Source of the DNA: Sulfurovum sp. | GTDB taxonomy: Bacteria > Campylobacterota > Campylobacteria > Campylobacterales > Sulfurovaceae | Assembly (NCBI GenBank): GCA_015493425.1 | Contig: WGDG01000006.1 | Coordinates: forward strand, 1-7,445 | Direction of reading: 5' to 3' | Length of the DNA stretch: 7,445 nucleotides | Shown here: positions 1 through 6,141 of the stretch, in pieces | Numbering within the stretch: position 1 is the stretch's first letter | Layout of the letters: each line of letters opens with the position of its first letter | Translations under genes and position numbers: made by a program | The notes under the pieces: model-generated | Databases searched by the model: none | The model's input: the letters and a program-made list of their open reading frames with translations, nothing else | Told to the model about the DNA's origin: nothing

Positions 1-212
1 ATGCAGATTTTTTGGGAAGTGCGAAGCTTGGTGATCTGCTTGAAGTAAAAAGCCGTCTTGTGGAACTTAAACGCAGCAGCACGACACTCCTGCAGGAAGT
101 ATGGCTGGGAGAACAGAAACTCTTTTCTATGACTATTTTACTAGTTTACATGGATCATGGAAAGATCAGCCGTATCCCCGAACAGTTCCTTGAGCTTTTT
201 GAGTCACTCTAA
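1..212 (+). CDS. YbgC/FadM-family acyl-CoA thioesterase, 3' end only
   Basis: This is the C-terminal 69 residues of a hotdog-fold thioesterase; the start lies outside the window and the first complete codon is at base 3. The fragment reads ADFLGSAKLGDLLEVKSRL, then the stretch LKRSSTTLLQEVW, and ends GKISRIPEQFLELFESL before TAA. A 'gxAklGD.l.v.t.l.elkr.s..l.Q.v' segment followed by a 'K..rIPe.f' tail is typical of the second half of YbgC/FadM-type acyl-CoA thioesterases, which are about 130-140 residues long. Known family members hydrolyse short- or long-chain acyl-CoA (or acyl-ACP) in the cytoplasm; YbgC in enterobacteria is encoded beside tol-pal. The catalytic Asp lies in the missing N-terminal half, so activity cannot be judged. 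Family assignment is by recognition; the exact subfamily is uncertain. Confidence 0.7.
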   Translation, partial: ADFLGSAKLGDLLEVKSRLVELKRSSTTLLQEVWLGEQKLFSMTILLVYMDHGKISRIPEQFLELFESL

Positions 213-232
213 CCGTCCGCAATCTCCGTTTC

Positions 233-257
233 TTATGAGGTCGTTCTCATGAATTTT
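233..257 (+). terminator. Weak hairpin plus short T run after the thioesterase gene
   Basis: ATGAG (235-239) pairs with CTCAT (246-250) around a 6-base loop. One outer U-G and one outer U-A pair extend the stem. It is followed by AATTTT (252-257), about 20 bases after the thioesterase stop. The stem is short and AT-rich, so termination here would be inefficient at best. Confidence 0.35.
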
Positions 258-340
258 CCAGAAATGGTCACCAGAAACATACATTATCACTACGCTAAAA
301 GTATCATAGCACTTTTTTCATACCATACCTTACTATATGC

Positions 341-379
341 ACAAAAGTATGACAAAAGTTAATATGAATTGACTATAAT
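341..379 (+). promoter_or_regulatory. Probable promoter with 11-base-period direct repeat, upstream of the two-barrel outer-membrane gene
   Basis: A perfect TATAAT lies at 374-379. ATGACA (349-354, 5 of 6 bases of the -35 consensus) is upstream, but with a rather long 19-base spacer. Transcription would start near 386, giving a leader of about 25 bases. The -35 region is covered by two copies of ACAAAAGT (341-348 and 352-359), spaced 11 bases apart, about one helical turn. A related AAAAGTAT occurs at 297-304 and again at 343-350. Direct repeats with this spacing are how OmpR/PhoB-type response regulators commonly bind, so this could be an operator; that part is inference. Confidence 0.5.
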
Positions 380-410
380 ACTGTTTCTATCAACCCTGGA
401 AGCGACACCT

Positions 411-1736
411 ATGAAAAAATCTTTTATACTTTGTTCTACCCTTTTTATACTCTCCTGCCTTCATGCTGAAGAGACTACTATAGAGAAGGGATTTCCTGCT
501 ACGGCATGGGGCGCTGGTGCGGCGGTTCGAAGCACCAATGTCCCGTATGCGGCACCGTTTGCACAGACAAACGGTGAAAATACATCCAGTTTCATACACC
601 TGCTCTATTTTGAAGGTGAACACTTTTATATGGATGGCACAGAGATTGGTTACCGTGCCCCTCTGACCGATGCCTTCTCCATTGCGGCCATTACCAAACT
701 GCGTATGGCAGATATTCCCGAAGCGCATCAGAATGTCTATCAGCTTGACGGCTATGACCCGGGAGTGCAGCTGCGCTACAGCTTTGACAAAGGCAACTAC
801 GCCCAGATTGAAGCGATGACCGATATGCACAACAACTTTTACGCCAACCTCTACTACCAGTACTCTTACGGCTGGGGAGATTTCGACTGTATTCCCTACG
901 CACAGGCAACCTACAAGAACAGCGGCTTTAATACCTACTATTACGGGCTTGGAGCCATAGATACAGAGCCCACTCATAATCTTGGAGCCGGTGTTGATCT
1001 CTCTCTTGGTCTGGATGTGTGGTATCACCTTGCAAGCAATTTTTATCTTTACGGCAAGGCACAGACAAAATTTTTGAACTCAGAAGCGAAAAAAAGCCCC
1101 TATGTCAGCGAGAGCAGACAGGATGAATTCTGGCTTGGATTTGCCTTTAAAAATGATAAAAATCAACCATTGGAACCATCACTGAAAAGCAGACCATATA
1201 TAAGGCTTGCCTATGGCTTTGCCACAGTATCGAATCTGGGAGAGATCTTTGTCGGCAATGTAACCCACGACGATTTTGAAAACCGTATGATCTCTCTCTT
1301 TTACGGACACCCTGTTTCAGACACCTTTTTCAATCTGCCCATCTCCATCTACTTCACACCAGGCATCGTATGGCACCAAACTTCCCAAGTACAGAAGAAC
1401 AGTTACGAAGTTGTCGCAGCGATGAAAGCCTACTACACTATTCCGCTTCCATGGAGAGTGCGTCTTGGCGTAGGTACAGGCATCTCCTACATCACCAACA
1501 CCACCTACATCGAAGATGTCGATATGGATCCGGGTGAAAAGTCGAGCAAACTGCTGCAGTATCTGGACTTTTCTGTCGATATGAATATGGGAGATATCTT
1601 CGGTAAAAATGTCGAAAAACTTTGGCTCGGCTACGGCATCCACCACCGCTCTGCCGTATTTGAAAGTGCCTCGGAGTACGGCCACTTCAAAGGCGGCAGC
1701 AACTACAACACCGTCTACCTGCAGTACCACTTCTAA
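411..1736 (+). CDS. Outer-membrane protein: MipA/OmpV-like barrel joined to a PagL-like (lipid A deacylase-like) barrel
   Basis: Encodes 441 residues starting at ATG 411, with GGAAG (398-402) 8 bases upstream. A TTG at 369 in the same frame is rejected because it would precede the -10 box. Residues 1-19 (MKKSFILCSTLFILSCLHA) form a Sec signal peptide with likely cleavage after Ala19. Residues about 32-246 have alternating, aromatic-rich strands like MipA/OmpV outer-membrane proteins and end in a typical last barrel strand (FWLGFAF). After a linker (about 247-261), residues 262-441 form a second strand-rich unit with HHRS at 411-414, then GGSNY (428-432) and the C-terminal strand VYLQYHF ending in Phe, the usual BAM signal. 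PagL-type lipid A 3-O-deacylases use an HxS pair (here His412/Ser414) near the last strand; Glu418 or Glu422 are possible third members, although PagL's Glu sits further on. MipA-family proteins are normally about 250 residues and PagL about 150-170, so 441 fits one of each. Enzymatic function is inference. Confidence 0.75.
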   Translation: MKKSFILCSTLFILSCLHAEETTIEKGFPATAWGAGAAVRSTNVPYAAPFAQTNGENTSSFIHLLYFEGEHFYMDGTEIGYRAPLTDAFSIAAITKLRMADIPEAHQNVYQLDGYDPGVQLRYSFDKGNYAQIEAMTDMHNNFYANLYYQYSYGWGDFDCIPYAQATYKNSGFNTYYYGLGAIDTEPTHNLGAGVDLSLGLDVWYHLASNFYLYGKAQTKFLNSEAKKSPYVSESRQDEFWLGFAFKNDKNQPLEPSLKSRPYIRLAYGFATVSNLGEIFVGNVTHDDFENRMISLFYGHPVSDTFFNLPISIYFTPGIVWHQTSQVQKNSYEVVAAMKAYYTIPLPWRVRLGVGTGISYITNTTYIEDVDMDPGEKSSKLLQYLDFSVDMNMGDIFGKNVEKLWLGYGIHHRSAVFESASEYGHFKGGSNYNTVYLQYHF

Positions 1737-1738
1737 AC

Positions 1739-1768
1739 TTGTACAGAACACCTCATCTGTGCTATACT
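1739..1768 (+). promoter_or_regulatory. Extended -10 promoter of the DUF1566/Lcl-domain gene
   Basis: TTGTAC (1739-1744) and TATACT (1763-1768) are separated by 18 bases. A TGC at 1760-1762 directly precedes the -10 box, giving an extended -10 element. Transcription would start near 1775, leaving a very short leader that still contains AAGGAG (1777-1782). The -35 starts 3 bases after the previous stop codon, so the small gene can be expressed separately from the barrel gene. Confidence 0.55.
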
Positions 1769-1788
1769 CCTGAAAAAAGGAGTGCACA

Positions 1789-2265
1789 ATGCGTCGCTGT
1801 TTTTTCATATTTCTTCTCATTGCACCACTGCTTTACGGTGGTTTCTGGCCCGATTTTCATTTTGCCTACGACCGCAGTGACGACAATACCCATGTGGACA
1901 AAAACTTTGTACGAGACGATCAAAAAAAGATTGTTCTGGACAAGAAGCATCACAAAATCTACTACGACGCCAAGCCTTTTCCGCCCATGACCTATGACGA
2001 AGCCGTCAAGACCTGTGAGAAGCTTGACTATTTGGGCTATACAAATTGGCGTCTGCCGACAAAAGAGGAGATGCGCTCACTGCTTGAACTCTCACGCCGC
2101 AGTGTGACGGTCAAGCATGCTTTCAAAAACATACAAGAGGTCATCTACTGGTCTTCTACCAAAGACGGGGACAAAGAGGCGTGGTATTTCGATTTCGATC
2201 TGGGGAGATATTTTGTCGATAACCGGCACAAAAAGTACCGTGTCATCTGTGTAGGCGTTCAATAA
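1789..2265 (+). CDS. Small secreted DUF1566/Lcl-domain protein
   Basis: Encodes 158 residues with a strong AAGGAG (1777-1782) 6 bases before ATG. Residues 1-17 (MRRCFFIFLLIAPLLYG) look like a Sec signal peptide. Residues about 48-157 match the DUF1566/Lcl C-terminal domain. A first strand reads IVLDKKHHKIYYD, followed by a helix with EAVKTCEKL, the hallmark WRLPT at 87-91, YWSST at 120-124, AWYFDFDLG at 131-139 and a final strand YRVICV at 150-155. Two Cys (76 and 154) could form a disulfide across the domain after export. The domain is named after the C-terminal part of the Legionella collagen-like adhesin Lcl; similar stand-alone proteins are common in aquatic Proteobacteria and Campylobacterota, but their roles are mostly unknown. 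Here no collagen-like repeat is present, so the domain stands alone. It lies 52 bases after the outer-membrane gene and converges on copB. Domain call is firm; function is not known. Confidence 0.8.
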   Translation: MRRCFFIFLLIAPLLYGGFWPDFHFAYDRSDDNTHVDKNFVRDDQKKIVLDKKHHKIYYDAKPFPPMTYDEAVKTCEKLDYLGYTNWRLPTKEEMRSLLELSRRSVTVKHAFKNIQEVIYWSSTKDGDKEAWYFDFDLGRYFVDNRHKKYRVICVGVQ

Positions 2266-2270
2266 GCCGG

Positions 2271-4301
2271 TTACTGCACTGCTTGCTTCCGATTGAAGGC
2301 AGATTTGAGCAGCTGTGCATTCAAGGCAACGATCACGGTACTGGCTGACATCAGCACGGCACCCACAGCCGGGTCTATGATGATACCCCATTTGGCGAGC
2401 ACCCCTGCTGCAAGAGGAATGGCAACAATGTTATAGCCCGCAGCCCACCAGAGGTTCTCTTTCATCTTTCGGTACGTCGCCTTCGAAAGTGTCACCGCAT
2501 CCGCCACACTCTCCAGATCGCTCTGTGTCAGAATGATATCGGCACTCTCAATTGCAATATCCGTACCGGCTCCAATGGCAATACCGATGTCGGCTGTCAG
2601 CAGAGCCGGCGCATCATTGACACCGTCTCCAACCATGGCGACAACTTTCCCTGCTTCCTTGATCGCTTTGATCGCTTTGAGCTTCTCATCTGGCAGCAGA
2701 CCTGCACGATAGTGATCCACACCGCTTATTTGTGCTACCGATGCTGCAACCGCTTCATTGTCTCCGGTAAGCATCCATGTCTCTATACCAAGTGCCTTCA
2801 GTCTCGCTATAGCACGCTTCGAGGTCTTACGTATTGTATCATCAAGCAGAAAGAGCCCGACAATCCTGTGGTCAACAACCACCCATACCTTTGTAGCGCT
2901 GCTCTTCTCATAGGCTTTCATTTCAGACGGTATCTCCAATGCCTCTTTACGCAGCAGCTGCGGTCCACCGACCATCACCAAGTGGCCGCCAATGGTCGCT
3001 TCCGCACCGATACCGGGAAATGATGTAAATGATTCGACCTCATAGACCCTCGTCCCCTTCTCTTTGGCATAGTCAACGATAGCCTGCGCAATGATATGTT
3101 CGGAATTCTCCTCAATGGAACGTGCAAGTGAAAGCATCTCTTTTTCATCTGTCAGCGCCACCGCTTTGCTGACAGCAAGGTGCCCCTCTGTGATGGTACC
3201 GGTTTTGTCAAAACAGATCGCATCGATCTCTCTGAGGGTTTCGAACGCCTGACGGTTTCGAATCAGTATCCCTTTTGTGGCTCCCAGAGAAGTGGAAATG
3301 GCGACAACCAGCGGTACGGCAAGCCCCAGGGCATGGGGACAGGCGATGATCAGCACCGTGACGGCACGCAGCACGGCATCCATAGGGGAAGCAATGGCAG
3401 CCCAGACAGCAAAGGTAACTGCTCCCGTGGCAACCGCGGCATAAAAGAGCCACCCAGCCGCACGATTGGCAAGATCCTGCGTCTTGGAACGGCTCTGCTG
3501 TGCCTCTTTGACCAAAGCGATCACCTGGGAAAGATAACTGTCGCTTCCCTCCTTTGTAATACGTATGCGCAGTGCACCGTCGAGGTTGATACTTCCCATA
3601 AATACTTCGCTGCCGGGCGCCTTGTAGACCGGTTTCGATTCACCGGTAAGCAGCGCCTCATCCACCATGCTCTCACCCTCTTCCACCACACCGTCGGCAG
3701 GTATACTCTCTCCGGGGCGTACAAGAATAATATCATCGATACGCAGCTGCGACACATCAACGGCTTCAAGGACACCATCGCTTTTGATCCGCATCGCTTG
3801 TTTGGGCATCATCTTGACAAGGTCTTCCAGGGCATCTGCCGCGCCAAGGACACTTTTGGCTTCAATATAGTGGCCAATCAGCATAATGTCTATCAGTGTT
3901 GCCAGCTCCCAGAAGAACGCTTTGCCACCCGGCATGAAGAGGGTCATGACAGAGTAGAAATAAGCAACACTGATTGCCATGGAAATCAGTGTCATCATGC
4001 CCGGTTTTTTCGACCGTATCTCGCTGACGGTCATGACAAGAAACGGTTTTCCGCCATAGAAGTAAATGATCGTGGCAAAAAGAAATACCACAAATTCGCG
4101 ATAGGGAAAATCTATATCAAAACTGAACCATTGCTGGATCGTCGGAGAGAAGAGGAGCACAGGTATGCTCAGTATCGTCGAAACAATAAAACGCTGTTTC
4201 ATCTCTTCCATATGATGCATATGCCCCATTGCCGCATGGCCACTCTCTTTCTTATGGGTATGATGCCCCTCTTTACTGTGCATGGTATCTGCTGCATCCA
4301 T
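2271..4301 (-). CDS. copB: CopB-type (P1B-3, CPH) copper/silver-exporting P-type ATPase
   Basis: Encodes 676 residues with AAAGGA (complement of 4308-4313) 6 bases before ATG 4301. It is an inner-membrane ATP-driven exporter of copper (Cu+ or Cu2+) or silver. The cytoplasmic N-terminus (1-35) is rich in His (8, 13, 14, 16, 22, 27, 29, 30) and Met instead of carrying a CxxC metal-binding domain, as is usual for CopB. Visible motifs are TGES 219-222 (actuator loop), CPH 321-323 in TM6 (metal site), DKTGT 365-369 with phosphorylated Asp365, TGDN 512-515 and GDGVND 558-563. In the last helices YN (623-624), MSAST (651-655) and NA (661-662) match the P1B-3 pattern. Pairs of hydrophobic helices are visible around 38-85, 100-145, 283-335 and 616-667. 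The nucleotide-domain signature usually written SEHP reads SEHI (400-403), keeping the essential His402 but lacking Pro. CPH rather than CPC argues against CopA. It is the last gene of a minus-strand set and lies 152 bases after a small Cys-rich lipoprotein gene. Confidence 0.93.
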   Translation of the reverse strand: MDAADTMHSKEGHHTHKKESGHAAMGHMHHMEEMKQRFIVSTILSIPVLLFSPTIQQWFSFDIDFPYREFVVFLFATIIYFYGGKPFLVMTVSEIRSKKPGMMTLISMAISVAYFYSVMTLFMPGGKAFFWELATLIDIMLIGHYIEAKSVLGAADALEDLVKMMPKQAMRIKSDGVLEAVDVSQLRIDDIILVRPGESIPADGVVEEGESMVDEALLTGESKPVYKAPGSEVFMGSINLDGALRIRITKEGSDSYLSQVIALVKEAQQSRSKTQDLANRAAGWLFYAAVATGAVTFAVWAAIASPMDAVLRAVTVLIIACPHALGLAVPLVVAISTSLGATKGILIRNRQAFETLREIDAICFDKTGTITEGHLAVSKAVALTDEKEMLSLARSIEENSEHIIAQAIVDYAKEKGTRVYEVESFTSFPGIGAEATIGGHLVMVGGPQLLRKEALEIPSEMKAYEKSSATKVWVVVDHRIVGLFLLDDTIRKTSKRAIARLKALGIETWMLTGDNEAVAASVAQISGVDHYRAGLLPDEKLKAIKAIKEAGKVVAMVGDGVNDAPALLTADIGIAIGAGTDIAIESADIILTQSDLESVADAVTLSKATYRKMKENLWWAAGYNIVAIPLAAGVLAKWGIIIDPAVGAVLMSASTVIVALNAQLLKSAFNRKQAVQ

Positions 4302-4453
4302 AATGAATCCTTTCTCTTTTTTTTCATTCTAATACGTTTACGTGCAGAGAGTGTGTATAGAGAAAGATTTGCCAAGTTGGGGGGGGTATTGGTGGAGTGG
4401 TACCGGGCGGCAGAGCACCATCCCGGGTTTATGGAAGATTCAAAAAGAAGTGC
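4302..4453 (-). promoter_or_regulatory. Spacer upstream of copB with G8 tract, T8 tract and hairpin
   Basis: These 152 bases separate the small lipoprotein gene from copB. Nearest copB are its Shine-Dalgarno (4308-4313) and a run of eight T (4317-4324, A8 in the transcript). ACGTTTACGT (4334-4343) has two ACGT halves. A possible -10 box for copB is TATACA (complement of 4354-4359). A run of eight G (4379-4386, C8 in the transcript sense) sits about where that promoter's -35 region would be. No -35 box is evident, so a copB-specific promoter is only possible, not shown. The transcript-sense sequence at about 4371-4400 is C-rich and G-poor, as in Rho-loading sites. No open reading frame here looks like a gene. 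Confidence 0.4.
4402..4428 (-). other. Intercistronic RNA hairpin between the small lipoprotein gene and copB
   Basis: ACCGGG (4402-4407) and CCCGGGT (4422-4428) can pair over six base pairs with one bulged C. The GC-rich stem encloses about 14 bases. In the transcript it starts about 25 bases after the lipoprotein stop. No U run follows, so it is not a standard intrinsic terminator. It could protect the upstream message from 3' decay or act with the C-rich stretch beyond it in Rho-dependent termination; both are inference. Confidence 0.4.
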
Positions 4454-4651
4454 CTATTTTCCGCCGCACTTACCCTGCCCGCATTTACCGGTCTGGCACT
4501 TCATCATATTTTGTGCATCTTTTTTCACTGCCGATGTTGTCTCTTTGGCAGTCTGTTTAACCGAAGCGTTCTCTACAGGGCTCTTCTTCTCGCAGCCGTT
4601 CATCGCCAGCAGTCCCGCACCTATCAGTGCTATCAGTACAATCTTCTTCAT
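4454..4651 (-). CDS. Small lipoprotein with Cys-Gly-Lys-rich tail, possible metal binder
   Basis: Encodes 65 residues starting at ATG 4651 with an AAGGA (complement of 4657-4661) 5 bases upstream. Residues 1-19 are a lipoprotein signal peptide ending in AMNG before Cys20, a slightly loose lipobox that resembles the SINGC of a lipoprotein in the same gene set. The mature middle is Lys/Ser/Thr/Glu-rich and probably disordered. The tail has MMKC at 49-52, then GKCG (55-58) and GKCG (60-63), so Cys52, Cys57 and Cys62 are evenly spaced as C-x4-C-x4-C, with two Met just before. Three Cys plus Met suit binding of a soft metal such as Cu(I), and copB lies next downstream, which supports a periplasmic copper-binding role. 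The repeats resemble the EGKCG repeats of HvfA-like precursor peptides modified by DUF692 enzymes, but no such enzyme is in the window. I do not recognise a named family; function is inference. Confidence 0.75.
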   Translation of the reverse strand: MKKIVLIALIGAGLLAMNGCEKKSPVENASVKQTAKETTSAVKKDAQNMMKCQTGKCGQGKCGGK

Positions 4652-4686
4652 CTTCTTCCTTTCAGGTTTGGATATATCAGTATACC

Positions 4687-5595
4687 TCAGTCATTCTTAA
4701 CAATACACAGCGGCTCTAAACTGTATGCTTCTCCATTCCAGTACACACGTTTTGCTACCATCTTTCCTTCTGAAAGTTCATAGATCCATGCACCTTCAAA
4801 GCCTTCCATCGTTGCGCTGCCCGCACAGTAGAGCGGAATGTTGGTTTCAGGAACATCGACGTGGTAGGTGCGGTGAATGTGTCCAAAGAGAATTGCACCG
4901 TTTTTAATGGGACTGCATGCCCTGAGAAAATCATCAGCATTGTGCAGACCGTGCAGTTTTTTATCCGGTTTACCATTGGCAAGGCGTGGAGCATAGTGGG
5001 TGATGACAAAAAGAAAACGCCCCTTGATACGTTCGTCTTCAAGCAGTTTTTCAAAAGAGGCAAGCTGACTGTTTGGAATATGCCCGTCAGAACGCCATGG
5101 CCAGGGATTTGGCTTGGCACTGTTGAGTGCGATAACAGCAACATCATCCCCCACAAGCCTTACCAGAGGATAGTGGCCGCCGGCACAGTACTCGGGAAGA
5201 TCATTTTGAAGCACCGAACAGAACTGTTCACTGAAGCGGTAGTGACTGTTGCCTTCATGTACGTAGATGTCATGATTACCCGGCACGGTCACATAGCGCT
5301 GCGGCGGATGCATCATGGGATCAACCAGTTCGCGTGCAAGCCGCAGCTCATGTTCCAACCCCAGTGCCGTATAATCTCCCGTGTTAATAACCAGATCGAT
5401 CTTCTGCGCTTCCTTGAAACGTACCATGGCGGCCATCTTCTCTTCGACCTCGTCAAAGTACTTTGCACGGCCGCGCAGCAGGTTGATGGCTCCTATCCCA
5501 CGTTTGCTGAACCAGCGCTTCCAGTGCATATGACGCACCAGCGCACCTACATGGATGTCACTGAAATGTAGGACACGAAGCGGCGTTTTAGACAT
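4687..5595 (-). CDS. Calcineurin-like metallophosphoesterase
   Basis: Encodes 302 residues with all five metal-site motifs of the calcineurin-like phosphoesterase superfamily in order: DIH (Asp13, His15), GDYT (Asp74), GNHD (106-109), THY (His200) and GHIH (238-241). These bind two metal ions that activate water to cleave phosphomono- or diesters. There is no signal peptide, so it should act in the cytoplasm. The length and the DIHVG/GNHD/GHIHR pattern are close to the class III cyclic-nucleotide phosphodiesterase (CpdA-like) group, but the superfamily also includes UDP-diacylglucosamine hydrolases and nucleases, and the substrate cannot be read from sequence. The start follows the DUF4136 lipoprotein stop by 5 bases, with an AGGGA (complement of 5606-5610) inside that upstream gene, so translation is probably coupled. 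The small Cys-rich lipoprotein gene starts 35 bases after its stop. Confidence 0.88.
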   Translation of the reverse strand: MSKTPLRVLHFSDIHVGALVRHMHWKRWFSKRGIGAINLLRGRAKYFDEVEEKMAAMVRFKEAQKIDLVINTGDYTALGLEHELRLARELVDPMMHPPQRYVTVPGNHDIYVHEGNSHYRFSEQFCSVLQNDLPEYCAGGHYPLVRLVGDDVAVIALNSAKPNPWPWRSDGHIPNSQLASFEKLLEDERIKGRFLFVITHYAPRLANGKPDKKLHGLHNADDFLRACSPIKNGAILFGHIHRTYHVDVPETNIPLYCAGSATMEGFEGAWIYELSEGKMVAKRVYWNGEAYSLEPLCIVKND

Positions 5596-5600
5596 ACTCG

Positions 5601-6122
5601 TTAAATCCCTGCAAACATTTTTTTCACTGCATACTCGATACGTTCTCTCTTCTTCTCAAGCGGTAAATTCTTGAAATCACCCTCTGCCGTTGCAATACGC
5701 AGAATGTCACCCGTATCTGCATCGACAAGCATGATCAGCAGTGCAGCAGCCGGCTTTTTCTCGATAATCTGCTTACCTTCTGCATTCACTTTTGATTCAA
5801 TAGCCTCTTTGTTGCTGCCCCCGACATAGGCGACCAGGAAGTCAGGATCTTTGGCGGTAGGCTTTTTCCCGTGTTTTTGCAGCTGCTCGTTGATGATCTC
5901 TTCAACCAGCGCAGCCACTTCAGAATCGGAACGTTCCAGTTTACCGTTCTTATCTTCTTTAACTATGCCGCTGTCCTCAAGGAACTGGTATGTCTTATAA
6001 GCTTTCAGGTTCACCTTTGTATTATTAACACTCTCGACTTCTATGTCGTTTGTCTGTACACAACCGTTGATACTCAGTAGCAAAACACCTGTCATAAGTG
6101 CCTTTATCCATACATGTCTCAT
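5601..6122 (-). CDS. DUF4136-like lipoprotein
   Basis: Encodes 173 residues starting at ATG 6122 with AGGAG (complement of 6129-6133) 6 bases upstream. The signal peptide ends in LLLSING before Cys21, the lipidation site, so the mature protein is membrane-anchored and faces the periplasm or outer membrane. The mature part begins with a beta-strand region (VNLKAYKTYQFLED, about 37-50). This is followed by a helix (SEVAALVEEIINEQLQKHG, 67-85), then the strand DFLVAYVGG (93-101), and later LLIMLVDADTGDILRIATAEG (about 128-148) and a C-terminal amphipathic helix ending in KKMFAGI. A 'y.tf.f' opening, an 'i...L...G...' helix, 'pD..v.y' and 'D..tg...wrg.a' order is the pattern of DUF4136, whose function is unknown. 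It is the first gene of the minus-strand set and ends 5 bases before the phosphoesterase start. Confidence 0.75.
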   Translation of the reverse strand: MRHVWIKALMTGVLLLSINGCVQTNDIEVESVNNTKVNLKAYKTYQFLEDSGIVKEDKNGKLERSDSEVAALVEEIINEQLQKHGKKPTAKDPDFLVAYVGGSNKEAIESKVNAEGKQIIEKKPAAALLIMLVDADTGDILRIATAEGDFKNLPLEKKRERIEYAVKKMFAGI

Positions 6123-6141
6123 TCTTCTCTCCTATGCAAAT

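Noticed and set aside
369..410. Earlier TTG start for the barrel protein
   Set aside because: It would add 14 residues before the signal peptide and begin upstream of the TATAAT box; ATG 411 has a good ribosome binding site.
450..460. Possible lipobox (ILSC) in the barrel protein's signal peptide
   Set aside because: A standard cleavage site LHA-E follows three residues later, and outer-membrane barrels are not usually lipidated. Lipidation cannot be fully excluded.
390..1028. Long minus-strand open frame opposite the barrel gene (also 1317-1820)
   Set aside because: Both are antisense to a gene with a signal peptide, ribosome binding site and barrel features; their translations show no family resemblance.
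4391..4430. tRNA-like stretch (GAGTGGTACC...CCCGGGTT) in the spacer upstream of copB
   Set aside because: There is no T-loop GTTCGAATCC, no acceptor pairing and no anticodon arm.
3180..4700. A 506-codon open frame on the plus strand opposite copB and the small lipoprotein gene
   Set aside because: It lies antisense to copB, whose motifs are complete, and its translation is rich in His, Arg and Cys with no recognisable domain. It is a shadow of GC-biased codon positions.
4861..5571. Plus-strand open frame opposite the phosphoesterase, and another at 6461-7192 opposite acnB
   Set aside because: Both overlap genes with full catalytic motifs; the acnB one is Ser-rich, as expected from reverse-complement codon shadows.
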